Assembly: GCF_000715075.1 (NCBI RefSeq)
Contig: NC_134093.1
Coordinates: 100,734,826 to 100,798,825, forward strand
Origin: Nicotiana tabacum
Lineage: Eukaryota > Streptophyta > Magnoliopsida > Solanales > Solanaceae
DNA length: 64,000 bases
Reading direction: 5' to 3'
The notes under the pieces are model-generated. The model saw only the letters and a list, made by a program, of their open reading frames with translations. It had not been told where the DNA came from and ran no database searches. Positions 33,586 through 46,300 of the stretch are shown here, piece after piece (positions within the stretch are counted from its first letter, which is position 1; the number at the start of each line of letters is the position of its first letter). The position numbers and the translations under genes were made by a program.

Positions 33586-34305
33586 TTAATAGTGTGAGAC
33601 TTTTCGAAAAAAACCGTATAAGCTTGGCCCAAAACGAACAATATCACATCATATCAAAAGTATTTTTAGGCCATAGTAACCCAACACAATAGTGGACCTG
33701 AAATATTTAGTAATGTTGATCTAGGGAAGAAAAATCAGAAATAACCAGATGTACAATTGATAATTGAAAAATAACCACAATTTCAAAAGTAATTGAAATT
33801 TAGTCGATTGTTCATATAAAGATAAAATCTGACAAAAGCACCCTTAAAAGTCCGAAAAACTCCAGCATAATATGCTAGAGTTCAAATTTTTTATATATGA
33901 GATTCCAGCATAATGTGCTGAAATTTCATATTGAGATGGGTTCATATATATTTGGCTATATGGCTATATGGCTATATATATTTTGTCAAAGTAATATGGC
34001 TATATATATATTTTCCATCCATATAAGCACAATCTGAAAGGAGACAATATTACTTGACAAAAAATCGAAGCTAAAATCAAAAATAAGGAGGGAAAAAAAC
34101 AAAAAGAATTATAGCACACACTAGCACTATATCTATGAATGGATGAAATATTTCTAATACCTAGTTCCATATGGTATATTTCACATTTTTTACCCACATT
34201 TAGATGTATATGATAATATGAAAATTACTTCAAAGCACCCCATTTTTGCAAGAGGGGAACAAAAGGGATCTGTTTTCATCTTCGTCTTCGATCTTGTGAC
34301 ATTAA
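33586..34305. other. Region downstream of the PILS gene
   Basis: AT-rich, includes the 3' untranslated region of the PILS gene at its right end. A phrase repeated about 50 bp apart (CTCCAGCATAATATGCT, TTCCAGCATAATGTGCT; 33850-33930) and a TATATGGC repeat (33955-34010) are the only structures. No clear AATAAA signal was found. Confidence 0.5.
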
Positions 34306-37300
34306 TTAGGACAAGAGCCACATGAATACGGTGGACCAAATAGTGAGTGCAAATGCTGCAACCAAATAAGTCCACAAGAAAAGGACTGAACACTCTTCTT
34401 GTGCTACGTCAAATAGTTGCGTCATTGTTCCTGCACCAGTATATATATCGCCATAATCATAATATATCAGTTCATCGTTCTCAACAGTTAATCGAAAATA
34501 AGACAGATAACTTGCTACAACATGTTAAATTTACACTTAATTAAGAGCATTTGAAGTGTACCGATATTCATGGCGGGTGGCAATGTGTATTGAATCATTA
34601 ATACAAATTTGTAAAGGGGATCTGCTGCAAGAAATCCTAGTTTGCCAGCTCCTTTAAGAACTAGAATTCCTACTAGAGGACTGAATATATACCGCACACA
34701 TACAACTGTTATTATGATCATTGGTTTCACTTTTGCCTTCCTCAATCCTGTCAAGTTGGCAATGCAGAAGTTAACTTCTCACTGTCTCAAAAGAAAGATC
34801 TGAGAACTAGGACAAGACAATGTAAAATATTTTTAGATTATTCGTATTGTTTAAAAGATAACTATATGTAATTGTTCATAAAAAAATGGATTAGTAACAT
34901 AGAAGCTAAGGCAGGTTACATGTTACAATATGTTACGATACACCGGCAATGTAAGAATTACTTATATTGTTAATATAGTCTGCGGGTGTCAAATGGGCGG
35001 GTTGGGCTGATTTTGGGCGGGTCAAAATGGATTGAGTCAATAAATGGGCTGGTCAAAAGTTACTTGGGCCGAGATGGACTATGTCAAGATGGACTAAAAT
35101 TTGGGTAATAGCCTAACCCACCAAACTCTTATCAAGCTTTAATTAATGTATATTATTTTCTTCTGAACTATTTACTTATAAAATAAGATTTTTTTCCTTT
35201 TGTTATGGTCATATATGACATATTAAGCAAAAAATAATAATTTTAAAGATATTTTAGTAAAGTTGATCATTGTTTAATTTGGACTAAAAATCAGCCCAAC
35301 TTTAAATGGGCTAAGATGCGCTGGGTCAAGATGGACTGAGTTTAACAAATGGACGGGTCAATGACCGACCCAACCTTGGACGGGTTGGACGGGTCAAATA
35401 GATTTGAGCTCAAACTGCCACCCTTAGTGTATAAGTTAAAACACTAACGAGCTTTAAATTTTATCCACTGACAGTGTGAAGGATCTTTTACACTATCAAG
35501 TCACCTAAAAGATAATAATATATAACTATCCATAAATGGTTAGATTAGTAACCTGAAAATAATGACATGTTACTTGGTAAAACATGTTAAAATAAGGACA
35601 GTCTGGTGCACTAAGCTCTCGCTGTGCACAGGGTCTGGAGAAGGGCCGGATCACAAGGGTCTATCGTACGCAACTTTACCAGTTACGCCAAGATTCCCCT
35701 TCAAATGTTTTATGCTTGAAGTCGTTGGTGTATACAAGTTAAACTCTTAGACTTATAGCACAAATTATATACTCCTAAGAGATATTCCTACGATATGACT
35801 ACCTCATAAAAATGCTAGCTAAAATATCATTACTTTCAGTTAAGCATCAGGACAAGAAATGACATCAGTATTACCTTGGGTGAGGTTTCCTCCTAGTATA
35901 AGAGTGATACATGGAATGGTCCCATCCCTGGCATTGAGAGGAAGGTGAGATGTCAATTTCACAGAAAACAAGAATGTAATGAAGCAAGAGTTTGAATATT
36001 AGTTACTATTAATCTTATTTAAAATGTAAATCACATTAGAGAGGTCACACGGGTTCAAGCCGTAAAAACAGCTTCTCGCAGAAATACAGGGTAAGACTGC
36101 GTACAAAAGATATTTGTGGTCCGATCCTTCTCCGGACCCTGCGCATAGCAGGAGCTTAGTGCACCGGGCTACCCTTTTAGCTTGCCAAATTTGCTATTTT
36201 TTATTCAGTATACATAATTTATACACTGATTATACCTGATTATACATATATTACATATGAGTTATACATATATTATATATTCGTCGGTTAGTTTTAGTTT
36301 AAGTGGTTGTATGGACAGTTATTTAGGTTAATTCTTGCAAGAGTAAAATATTTGATTTTATCAACTTGAATAAAAGAATGGAGATTGAAACATACCCAAG
36401 TAATTTGACAGAGTCTTGGATAACTCTAAGGGGAGCAGCACTACCAATAATCAGGTTTTTCAACCATGTTACTGAACCAAATATAAGTCCAATAATCTGG
36501 ATTTTACCAAGAAATGAAATGAAAAGAGTAATTATTATTTTTTATTCATCTTTGTAGGAACACTCCAAATGAAAATTAAAAACATTAAGTAAAATAAAAA
36601 ACAGAACTTACTGCTGCAACTGTTGGAGGTGCCAATAGCTCCTCCACAATTTTGTGCAAAAATTTACTCCATGATAATACTTCCCCTTTCTTTGGTTCCA
36701 TGTCTGCTTTTTCACATGTTTTCTGCAAGTTAACATTGATTGATGAATTAGAAATATGCTTTTTTCTTTTAATTTCATTACGATTACTGAACTTTAATCG
36801 CTGAAAAAAGACAGCTCGGTGTACAAAGTATCCCGTGTTCACGCAGAGTCCGGGGAAGGTCCGCACGCCAAGGAGTGTGATGTATACAGCCTACCCTAAT
36901 GCAAGCATTAGTGACTGCTTCTATGGCTCGAACCCGTAACTTATAGGTCATACGGAAACAACTTTACAGTAGCTCCAAGACTCCCGTTCTGAACTTTAAT
37001 CACTATGACAATAAAATCACAAAATCATTTTGAGCTACATAAAAGTAAATTGTATTTCACCCACTATAACAGTATACAAATATTTTTTTGTCACGTTATA
37101 GTTTAACTTTACATATTATAACAGTAAAGTCACAATATTTTACTAGTAAAATCACCTTGATGGGTAGATTTTGTCGTTAAAGAGGTTAAAATTTAGTGAT
37201 TCTATTATTATGAGGATCCAATCTTCCTTTCAATTGCTTGCTTAACGACTATACTGTTATAGTGGATAAAGTTAAAGACGTAAAAGTAACGAAAATAAAG

Positions 37301-39034
37301 AATGGGAACTTTACAGTTTGATTTTCAGGGTCATATTTTGTTGGTGAAATGCTAACAACAAGATCATCTTGGGCAACTCCTTCAAGAAGGTGAGATTTCT
37401 CACTTGCATCAAAATCCTTATTTGGTTTCTTTAAGGCATCTTCCTCAGCTGCTTTTAGTGCTTTAAATTTCACAGATGAGCTTCTTATTAGGTGATATGT
37501 GTAAGTCCATATGTAGAAACCGCCAACCTTCAAAATCAAGAAAATTAATGGTTATAGAATTAGAAATAACTGATTTGCAGACCATAAATGCATGAATTTT
37601 ACGTATTGTCATAAAACTTTGTTCATCATAACAGTACAATTATAATACTATTTCTTGTCACATTAAAATAAATAAATATTAAAGTTATAAAACTCTTTTT
37701 TATTATCACATTAAAATAATTGACATATATAGTTTAGTTACATTAGTGTCGGAAAAAGATAGTTGGATGACTTTACTGTTATATTTGATAAAGTTTAAAA
37801 TTTAGTTTCTTTAATATGATAAAAGAATTATTTTGGTTAGAAAAATAAAAGTGACCAAACGTGAAATTAATAATCCAAGAAAAAAAAGTCTATTATAAGA
37901 ACTTACTGCCATAGAGAAAGAGGCATAAGAGAGACCAACAGAAGCACAAATTCCATGATCACCAAACGGGCTACCTTTCTCCTTACAAATTGCTGGAATT
38001 ACTATCAAAAGAAGGTTTCCCAAATTACCTGTTTGAAAATAATAAATTATTAGATGAGAAACTGGTAAAATATAAAGGTAAATGGTATAAGAAAGAACTA
38101 GAAGACTACTAAAAAAAGAATAATTCATTGTTAATCCTATTTAGCGATAGATTATCAAAAAATTCCGTTAGCTACAAGCGATTTAGCGTAACTAATTCTT
38201 TTGCGGTGGAAGAAGTTGCCAATAAATTGACAAATGTGTACCTGCTGAGCATGTAGCAATAATGAGTCCCTCTAAATGTAGCTCTGGCTTCAGTATTTTC
38301 ACAACTAACCATCCAAGAATTCCTCCAACTAGAAATGTTAGCCCAATATTAATGGGCATAAACCACCTAACACACAATAATTAATTAAGAACTTTAGTGT
38401 ATTAATATCAAACCTTGCTTTTTGACTAGTCTTAAACATGATCACCAAAGGAATAATATTAATATTGAATTAAAAGTTCAAATTTGTTAGTACGTACCAT
38501 GAGATAATGTCGTCCAAGGTGACAGTCTTTGCCAAACTTGCAAACATTAAGGAAGGCGTAAATATCACGAACACTATCTACATCGAGACATATAAAATAC
38601 AATCAGACCTCTTTATAACAGCTATCCTTTATAATAGTACTTCACTATAATGGTCAAATTTTCTTTGGAACTAATTTTTCATATTATATTATAATATATG
38701 TTCTCTACAACAACACTGCACAATAACATCCAAAAATATGGGAACAAATGAGACTGTTATAGCGAGATTTGAATTTATATAAAATTAAGAAATTGATGAT
38801 ATAGTAAAGTAAGTAGTAAATAGGAAGTCAATGCATGTACATATTCCATAAATAAATATTAAAGAAAATTAATACTTAGAAAATAAAGAAAATTCTTACT
38901 TTATTAAGAGATCTTCGGGCATCAGAGTGAAGAAGCTTGAGATAATCAGTGGCCATTAAAGCACCTAAAATACTTATGAGGAGTACTTGCAATATTGGCA
39001 TGGATGCCACCTCAAATAATGTCCAAAACCCCAT
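34306..39034 (-). CDS. PILS: PIN-LIKES (PILS) auxin transport facilitator, 10 coding exons, 416 aa
   Basis: PILS proteins (membrane transport family, PF03547) sit in the ER membrane and are thought to hold auxin there, lowering nuclear auxin signalling. Coding exons on the minus strand: 39034-38900, 38577-38498, 38366-38242, 38028-37907, 37527-37315, 36722-36612, 36496-36396, 35927-35875, 34747-34562, 34430-34306. All introns are GT-AG, phases agree, and the join gives 416 codons ending TAA. The N-terminus MGFWTLFEVASMPILQVLL is the hallmark of PILS1/3/5-type members. Five hydrophobic segments (residues 1-170) and five more (250-416) flank a charged loop (about 170-250), as in the family; ATCSAGNLGN (about 107-116) and TLPPAMNIG (about 367-375) are conserved pore-region motifs. 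Length and structure are normal and no lesion is seen. The exact member cannot be told. Confidence 0.95.
34984..35425. mobile_element. MITE-like repeat in PILS intron 8
   Basis: It begins GGGTGTCAAATGGGCGGG and ends AACTGCCACCC, an imperfect inverted terminus. The interior repeats GGGCTG, ATGGACTGAG and GACGGGTC words. The GGGTGTCAAA end is common to hAT-type MITEs of Solanaceae; the class is inferred. Confidence 0.5.
35595..35715 (-). mobile_element. SINE fragment in PILS intron 8
   Basis: On the minus strand it reads CTTGGCGTAACTGGTAAAG (tRNA-like A-box region) and then ...GCTTAGTGCACC.G, the 3' part shared with the copies in introns 5 and 7. The B-box part is missing, so it is internally deleted. 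Confidence 0.75.
36040..36182 (+). mobile_element. SINE fragment in PILS intron 7
   Basis: A plus-oriented copy with a B-box-like GGGTTCAAGCC at 36051-36061, the body ACAGGGTAAGACTGCGTACA, and the 3' end GAGCTTAGTGCACCGGGCTA then CCCTTTTA. The A-box end is lost. Confidence 0.78.
36805..36992 (-). mobile_element. SINE in PILS intron 5
   Basis: On the minus strand it has CTTGGAGCTACTGTAAAG (A-box region), GGGTTCGAGCC (B box), a body with CATTAGGGTAGGCTGTATAC, and a 3' end near GTACACCGAGCTGTC. This is the full layout of a tRNA-derived Solanaceae SINE of the family seen in introns 7 and 8. Confidence 0.82.
38605..38775. repeat. MITE-like repeat in PILS intron 1
   Basis: Phrases CCTCTTTATAACAGCTATCC at the left and GAGACTGTTATAGCGAGATTTG at the right suggest inverted ends. 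Similar TATAAC/GTTATA phrases are seen at 31400-31510 and 37000-37150. Confidence 0.45.
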
Positions 39035-39161
39035 CTTTATTCTTGATATTCTTTTCTCTAATTAAATCTCAACAAAATTAATTGTAGTTAAAAAGAGCTG
39101 TAACTCCTTTTTGCACAATTTGATACTACTTGTAAACTCTAGTAGATTGTCTCAAAACATC
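39035..39161 (-). other. 5' untranslated exon of the PILS gene, with probable upstream intron
   Basis: On the minus strand the ATG is preceded by an A/T-rich leader. CTCTTTCAG at about 39162-39170 is a good 3' splice site, suggesting an intron in the 5' untranslated region. The matching 5' splice site and first exon could not be placed with confidence. Confidence 0.4.
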
Positions 39162-39469
39162 CTGAAAGAGCCAGTAACAAGAAAAAGCAAGATAAAGTGA
39201 GTTCATATATGGAATAGCAAAAACTCAAAATTAAAGAAGAAAAATATAAAATCAGCAGATTCAGAATGAGTTTGATCAACGATTATCAGATATATACATC
39301 TTAATTTCAGTTGAATTCATAGAACTCGTCATAGATCCGCCTATATGTGCCAAGAAGATATACGTAGAACTCTCGTTTCGTCTGCAATAGGATCCTTTTC
39401 GTAGGTGCATATATATAAAAGCAAATTCAAATTTATTAGTAGCAGTTTTGTGTGTAATTTTTGTTTGTA

Positions 39470-39505
39470 GTGATTAATGTATATTTATATATATTGGGCT
39501 GATGT
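39470..39505 (-). promoter_or_regulatory. Candidate TATA region of the PILS gene
   Basis: Minus-strand ATATATATAAATATAC lies about 450 bp upstream of the ATG, followed some 20-30 bases later by an A/C-rich start-like stretch. The DNA around it is AT-rich, so chance is possible. A second candidate (CTATTTAAGG, about 42287-42296) would imply a leader intron of about 2.9 kb. Confidence 0.25.
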
Positions 39506-39715
39506 GAATATTTTTGGCCGAAAACTCATAAATTCTACCTTCAATCTACTCAGTAACAATTAATACAGTACTAGAAGTCACAACAGCAGTTGGAACCAAT
39601 AATGAAGGTGAGGGTCCATACTTGTAGTTCATAATGATATAAATGTCATACCTGTCTATGTCACGCACTAGAGTCTATACCAACCATCTTTCTTACTACA
39701 ATATTGTTTTGCTTT

Positions 39716-39805
39716 ATCGCTAAGTGGTTGCTCAGTCGGTAAAAACACATTTACCCATGATCGTTAATTTTTGGGTTCAAATCACGCTGAAAACAAATAT
39801 GAAAA
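39716..39805 (+). repeat. tRNA-like SINE head
   Basis: TGGTTGCTCAGTCGGTAAAA (A-box-like) is followed about 35 bp later by GGGTTCAAATCAC (B-box-like), the spacing of an internal Pol III promoter. It lacks a foldable acceptor stem, so it is a SINE head or tRNA relic, not a tRNA gene. Confidence 0.4.
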
Positions 39806-40034
39806 TACTATAGATTTTCTTAATTAGGAAGATGTTAAAAAGAAAAAAGAAAAAAAGATATCGCATGTGCAGAAGTTCGCTTTTCAAAACTTATTTTATT
39901 GGTGATTTAGTTTGGAAATCATCCGTTTTTCTGAAATTATTTTATTTGACCGAGTATTTGAAAGTTGAAGATCTGATTTCTGCTTGAATATAAGTTCTTA
40001 TATTAAGAAAAGATTTGTTAATGAAACTTATTAC

Positions 40035-40168
40035 TAGGAATTTCTTGAGCCGAGGGTCTATCAGAAACAACTTCTCTAACTTTATAAGGTAGGGATAAGA
40101 TCTGCGTACACACTATCCTCTCCGAACTCTATTTATGGGATTAGACTGGGTATATTGTTGTTGTTACT
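40035..40168 (+). mobile_element. SINE, 3' part with TTG tail
   Basis: It has GAGCCGAGGGTCTATCAGAAAC, AGGTAGGGATAAGATCTGCG and the terminal TTGTTGTTG. It matches the downstream half of the SINE at 50585-50805; the tRNA-like half is absent. Confidence 0.8.
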
Positions 40169-41101
40169 TTTCAAACACATTTTTAACTTAAAAATACCAA
40201 AATATTAACCTACCAGTACCAATTTCATGCCTTAGCTGTCAGATACAACAAGAAACTAAAAGTGTGAAGAAATTCAATAAATTTGTGACCTTAATCAGAG
40301 CACTAAAGCCCAACCTCTCCTAAAACAAAGGAGTTAACCAACAACAACAACAACAAAAAGTAACATAAATATTTCAACATTAAATTCATTATACTATTAA
40401 AATTATGAGTTGAGATCTATTATTTACTAAAATTTCAATAGGTTTTTTTTATATTCTATGCTCCTTGTCGAAAATTATAAATTCAGATGAACTCATAGTC
40501 TGCCCCTGAGCCAATCACACAAGCTAAGAAGTTTCCACAAACTCATAGTCCTGGCTTTGGTGATAGTTATCACTATAACTTATCTCGCTGAATGTAACCT
40601 AATGGACAATGAAGTGATTGGAAGATTACAAGGTCGACCTCGATTTCTTTTCATTTTTCAAACTCAAAACTTCAGTGGACAGAGTTACCTAGTAGCTGTT
40701 ATGGTGTCCCAATTTATAAAAAAAGCACAAAAAGACCACCCAAAAGAAGGGGAAACTTGTAGAAGAAATGAAATTAATGGTAATGAAACTTGACAGCAAG
40801 ATTCAAGATCAAAGAAGATATTTGCCTTTTCCGGAAGTTATGCGATTAATTACAACAAAACAAAGTGAACTTTAAGTCAAACATTTTTATAGCAAGATGT
40901 CATTAATTTAGTATTTCTATTATACTAAAATTAATCTAGTTCATGTGCGGTCAACCAAGTTAATCTCAAAGAAACATTAAAAAAACAAACATAATTAGTA
41001 CGTATATTGACAACTCATTTTCATGTGCAAGAGCACTCATTAGGGAAAAAAAAAAGGAATGAAAACTCAACGATTAAAGCTATTTCAAGTAACTTTATAA
41101 T

Positions 41102-41437
41102 AGTCTATTTGACCAAGTTTTTAAAAATAATTTATTTTATCGAAAAATATTTTTTTCAAAAGTGCTTTTAAAAAAAATACTTTTGTTGAGAAAGAGTTTG
41201 TATTTGATTAATTAATTTGAAAGACACTTTTGAACAACAATTAAAATTTGATCAAGCTTTTAAAAAGCGTTTCTAAGTGTATTTTTTCAGAAGTGTTTAC
41301 TTTATTTTTTTGCTTCTAAAAAATTGCTTCTGCTTTTACTCAAGAGCAAATTTTTTCCTTCTAGCAAAAGATTGGGCAAACACCTTAATTTTGGAATATT
41401 TGCACTTTTGTTTCAAAAAAAAAAAGCTTGTCCAAAC
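41102..41437. mobile_element. MITE-like element with inverted TTTGGACAAG ends
   Basis: Left CTATTTGACCAAGTTTTTAA and right AAGCTTGTCCAAACAGG are inverted relatives. The interior is rich in AAGTGCTTTT and AAAAGCG phrases in both orientations. A (TA)n run follows at 41470-41502. Confidence 0.5.
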
Positions 41438-41463
41438 AGGTTATAAAGCTAAGTAGAACTTAA

Positions 41464-41505
<42 letters not shown>

Positions 41506-42547
41506 ATATTTCATTATGAATGAATTTTAATCCATAACAGCAGATTATTTTATTTTTATTAAATTATCTATATATTTTTATCATAAAAATTCACATGGAA
41601 TCGCTTCATAAGTAATCTAAAATCTGGTTGAGTAAACACTTTTATATTGTTTGTGCCTGAAACTTAAACTTATATTAGGTGTCTATTATATCTGCTTCTT
41701 TTTCATGCATATAACCATTGCTAGAGAAGACTGATAAAACAACAGTGAATTAATACTTAAGAAAATCACAAACATGAAATTAATAATAAATGAATAATTA
41801 AGAGAGAACGAAATCCATTATTCTTAATTCAGAAATAAGTCAGCACTGCAATCTCATTCATAAAAACTTCTTAATTACAGCAAAAAGATAAGTCCAATGC
41901 ATCAGAATTCGTCGTAATTTCACACAATTCACACAATCAACCAACCCCAAAAAAACAAAAGAAAATACAAAGGTAGAAGGAGACTAATTGAATACAAAAA
42001 TTTAACACAGAGGCATTGGCAAGAGAATTAACATAAAAAATAAATAAATGAAAGAAAGGCGGCGAAGGAGCAAAACCTGGAATTAAGCATGGGTTTGATG
42101 CTGAGGCGGAGTTATAGTTCTTCCCAAAACTTATATTTGTATTAAAAATCCTACTTTATCAATTTAAAATATTAAAATTCAGAACTAATAAACTCAAAAT
42201 ATAAAATTAAATCCCACTCGAGAAAGAATAGAGTGAGACTCCAAAAGGTAGGAGAGAAATATTATTGCCAACTCTAGTCTGACCTTAAATAGGCGTGGTG
42301 TTAGCGTCCTGATATACTACGTTTTGCATCTGCAATTTTTTCATTTTTTTATTATTTTTGGGTTTCAGAATGGGAGAGTGCAATAATTGTTTTAACATAA
42401 GAAGCCGACTAATTAGTAGTTGTGCAATAGTGATGGAAATATATATACTTTTTTTTACATATAAGCCGACTAATCAGTAGTCGCGTATTAGTAGTGGGAT
42501 TTGGAAAAATGCAAATATGATATTGAGAATCTTTTATATTAAGGTTT
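41438..42547. other. Intergenic DNA upstream of the PILS gene
   Basis: It contains a (TA)16 run at about 41470-41502 and A/T-rich unique DNA. No gene is visible. Part of it may be the distant promoter of the PILS gene if the leader intron is long. Confidence 0.45.
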
Positions 42548-43015
42548 ATCGTATTAAATAAAGACCGTAAAGTAAAGACAAGTATATAGAGAAACTGATA
42601 TATTATTCAACTTCAAACTGATGTATATAATGAACTAAAAACTCTTCTATTTATGGAAGAAAAGGAAGCTGTTGTGTAAGCTGCTACTGCAAGCTGCTGT
42701 GTAAGCTGCTACTGCAAGTTGCTGTGTAAGCTGCTCAAGTTGTTGTGTAAACTGCTTGTAAGCTGTTACTGCAAGCTGTTGTGTAAGGTGCATGTAAGCT
42801 GCTATTGTACCAGATATAGATAATCTTCTACCAGTGGTAATATTTATCTATAACGGAGTACCGAAAGGATAAGCTTCTTCAAGAGGCTTATTTCTAATAA
42901 AGTACTAAATAGATAAACATATTTACGGCGTAGTCTCATATGGATAAGCTTTTTCAGGAAACTTCTTTCTAATGGAGTACTAAATGAGCATCCATAATAT
43001 AATATATTTATAACA
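42548..43015 (-). repeat. Left (3') LTR of copia element 1
   Basis: About 468 bp ending TATATTTATAACA. It has an extra set of AAGCTGCTGTGTAAGCTGCTACTGC repeats (42668-42805) compared with the right LTR, which accounts for most of the length difference. Confidence 0.9.
42668..42805. repeat. AAGCTGCTGTGT minisatellite within the copia LTR
   Basis: Six or seven copies of a 20-25-bp unit, GTAAGCTGCTACTGCAAGCTGCTGT. The right LTR has fewer copies (48076-48185), so the array changed length after insertion. Confidence 0.85.
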
Positions 43016-43365
43016 CTCCCCCTTGGATGTTCATTAAAAGATAATGTGCCTCATTAAAACTTTACTAGGAAAATCCCCGTGGGAAAAAAATCTTATTGAA
43101 GGAAAAAGAGTACACATATTTAGTAATACGCAATGCTAGCTGCCTTATTAAAAACCTTATAAGGAAAACTCTATGGAAAAAAACCTTAGTAAGGAAAAAA
43201 AGAGTACATCGCGTATTTTACTCCCCCTGATGAAAATTTTGTTTCAAATATTTGAGTCTTTGCATTCCAATCTTGTATACCATCTTGTCAAAAGTTGAAG
43301 TTGGCAAAGATTTAGTGAATAAATCTGCCGGATTATCAATTGAACGGATTTGTTGCACATCAATG

Positions 43366-46300
43366 TCACCATTTTTCTGAAGATCGTGTGTGTAGAATAA
43401 TTTTGGTGAAATATATTTTTGTTCTATCTCCTTTTATAAATCTTCCTCTTAATTGGGCTATGCATGTATCATTGTCTTCGTATAAAATTATGGGTCTTTT
43501 CTCACATTTCAAACCACATTTTTCTCGAATAAAATGAATTATTGATCTCAACCATACGCATTCCCTACTTGGTTCATGAATAACTATTATCTCAGTATGA
43601 TTTGAAGAAGTAGCAACAATAGATTGCTTTGTAGAGCACCATGCTATGACAGTACCTCCACATGTAAATATGTATTCGGTTTGAGATCTAGCTTTAGGGG
43701 ATCAGATAAATAACCTGCATCTGCATAACCAACAAGGTCTGCACTATCTTTGTTAGCATAAAATAAATTCATATCAAGAGTTCCCTTTAAATATCGCAAT
43801 ATATGCTTAATCCCGTTCCAATGTCTCTGTGTATGAGAAGAACTATATCTTGCTAGTAAATTAACAAAAAATACTATGTCAGACCTTATAGCATTAGCAA
43901 GATACATTAGTGCACCAATTGCACTGAGATAGGGTACTTCGGGATCAAGGAATTCCTCATCCTCTTCTGAAAGTCGGAACAAATCCTTATTCACTTCAAG
44001 TGATCGAACAACCATTAGTGTACTCAATGGGTGTGCTTTGTCCATGTAAAAGCGTTTTAAGACCCTTTCTGTATAGGTAGATTGATGGATAAAGATCATG
44101 TCTGCTAAACGTTCAATTTGCAGACCAAGTCAAAGTTTTGTCTTTCCAAGATCTTTCATCTCAAATTCGTTCTTAAGATATTCAATTGCCTTTTGGAGCT
44201 CTTTTGGAGTTCCAACAAGATTTATTTCGTCAACATAAACAGCAAGTATAACAAATTCGGATGTCATTTTCTTTATAAAAATACATGGACAAATAACATC
44301 ATTTATATAATCCGCTTTCAGCAAATATTCACTAAGGTGATTATACCACATGCACCTATATTGCTTTAAACCGTACAAAGATCTTTGTAATCTGATTGAG
44401 TATATTTCCTGAGATTTTGAATATGCTTCAGGCATTATAAATCCTTTAGGGATTTTCATGTAAATTTCATTATCAAGTGACCAGTACAGATAAGCTGTAA
44501 CCACATCCATTAGATGTATTTCAAGCTTTTCACGTAAGGTTAAACTGATGAGATATCGAAATGTTATGGCACCCATAACGGGTGAATATATTTCTTCATA
44601 ATCGACTCCAGGTCGTTGTGAGAATCCTTGTGTGACAAGGAGAGCCTTGTATCTTTCAACTTCATTTTTGTCATTCCTTTTTCGCATAAAAAATTATTTA
44701 TGACCAACTGGTTTTATACCTATAGGTGTTTAGACTACTGGTCCAAAGACCTCTCTTTTAGTAAGTGCGTTCAATTCTGATTGAATTGCCCCTTGCCATT
44801 TTGGCCAATCAGATCTTTGTCGACATTCTTCGACAGATCGGGGTTCAAAATCCTCACTATCTTCCATAATGCTAAGTGCAACATTATATGCAAAAATATT
44901 ATCCACCACTATTTCAGATCGATTTAAATTAATCCCATCACCAGTAGAACTTATTAAAAGTTTCTCGCTCACTTGAGTCTTGGGTTCATTGATTTTTTTC
45001 AGGAATCTCAGAACTAATCAGATCTTGGGTCTCTTCAGGAGATCCCTTCATAGTATCGTTATCATTTGTCGATTTTCTTTTTCGAGGATTTCGATCCTTA
45101 GAACCCAAAGGCCTACCACGCTTCAGGCGTGCTTTAGGTTCACTAGCTCTCATGCTAGTAGATGGTCCTGCTGAGACATCAATTCGGATAGGCACATTCT
45201 CTGCAGGGATATGTGACTTAGTTATCATATTCAAATTAGTAAATGCGTATGGTATTTGATTTGCTATATTTTGTAAATGGATGCTCTTCTGGACCTCCTG
45301 ATTACATATAGGGGTACGTGGATCAAAATAAGATAACGACGAAACTTTTCACACAATTTCTCTTTTGATTTCCTTTTTCTCTTCTCCTAATTATGGGAAA
45401 TTTATTTCATCAAACCGACAATCTGCAAATCGAGCAGTAAATAAATCTCTCTTCAATGGTTCAAGATAGAGAATAATAGAGGGTGATTCAAACCCAACAT
45501 ATATTCTTAACCTTCTCTGTGGGCACATCTTACTGCGTTGTGGTGGTGCTACTGACACATATATAACACATCCAAAAATTCGTAGATGGACAATATCTGA
45601 TTTATGACCAAAAACTAATTGTAACAGAGAATATTTATTATAATGTATCGGTCTGAGACGGATAAGTGATGCTGCATGCAGGACAACATGGCCCCAAACA
45701 GTAGTGGGCAATTTTATTTTCATAAGTAGTGGTCTTGTTATCAATTGCAGGCGTTTAATAAAGGACTCTGCAAGGCCATTTTGAGTATGAACATAAGCTA
45801 CAAGATGTTCAACTTTTATCCCAACTGATAGACAATAATCATCAAAAGTTTGAGATAAGAATTCTCCAGCATTATCAAGGAGAATAGTCTTTATAGGATA
45901 ATCTCAGAATTGTGCCCTTAATCGAATTATTTGGGATATTAGCTTTGCAAACGCCAGGTTGCGAGATGATAGTAGGCACACATGAGACCATCTTGAAGAT
46001 GCATCTATTAGGACCATAAAATATCTAAATAATCCACTTGGTGGGTGAATAAGTCCACATATATTCTCATGTATATGCTCTAAAAAGGCAGGGTATTCAA
46101 TGCCAACCTTTATTGGTGATGGTCTATTGATCATTTTGCCTTGATAACAAGCATCACAAGAAAATTTATTATTTGTAAGAATCTTCAGGCTTTTTAATGG
46201 ATGTCCACTCGAATTTTCAGTAATTCATCTCATCATTATTGATCCGGGATGGCCCAAACGGCCATGCCAAAGCAGAAAATAATTTGAATCAGTAAGCTTC

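Noticed and set aside
39716..39805. tRNA gene
   Set aside because: It has A-box and B-box-like words but no acceptor stem, so a SINE head is more likely.
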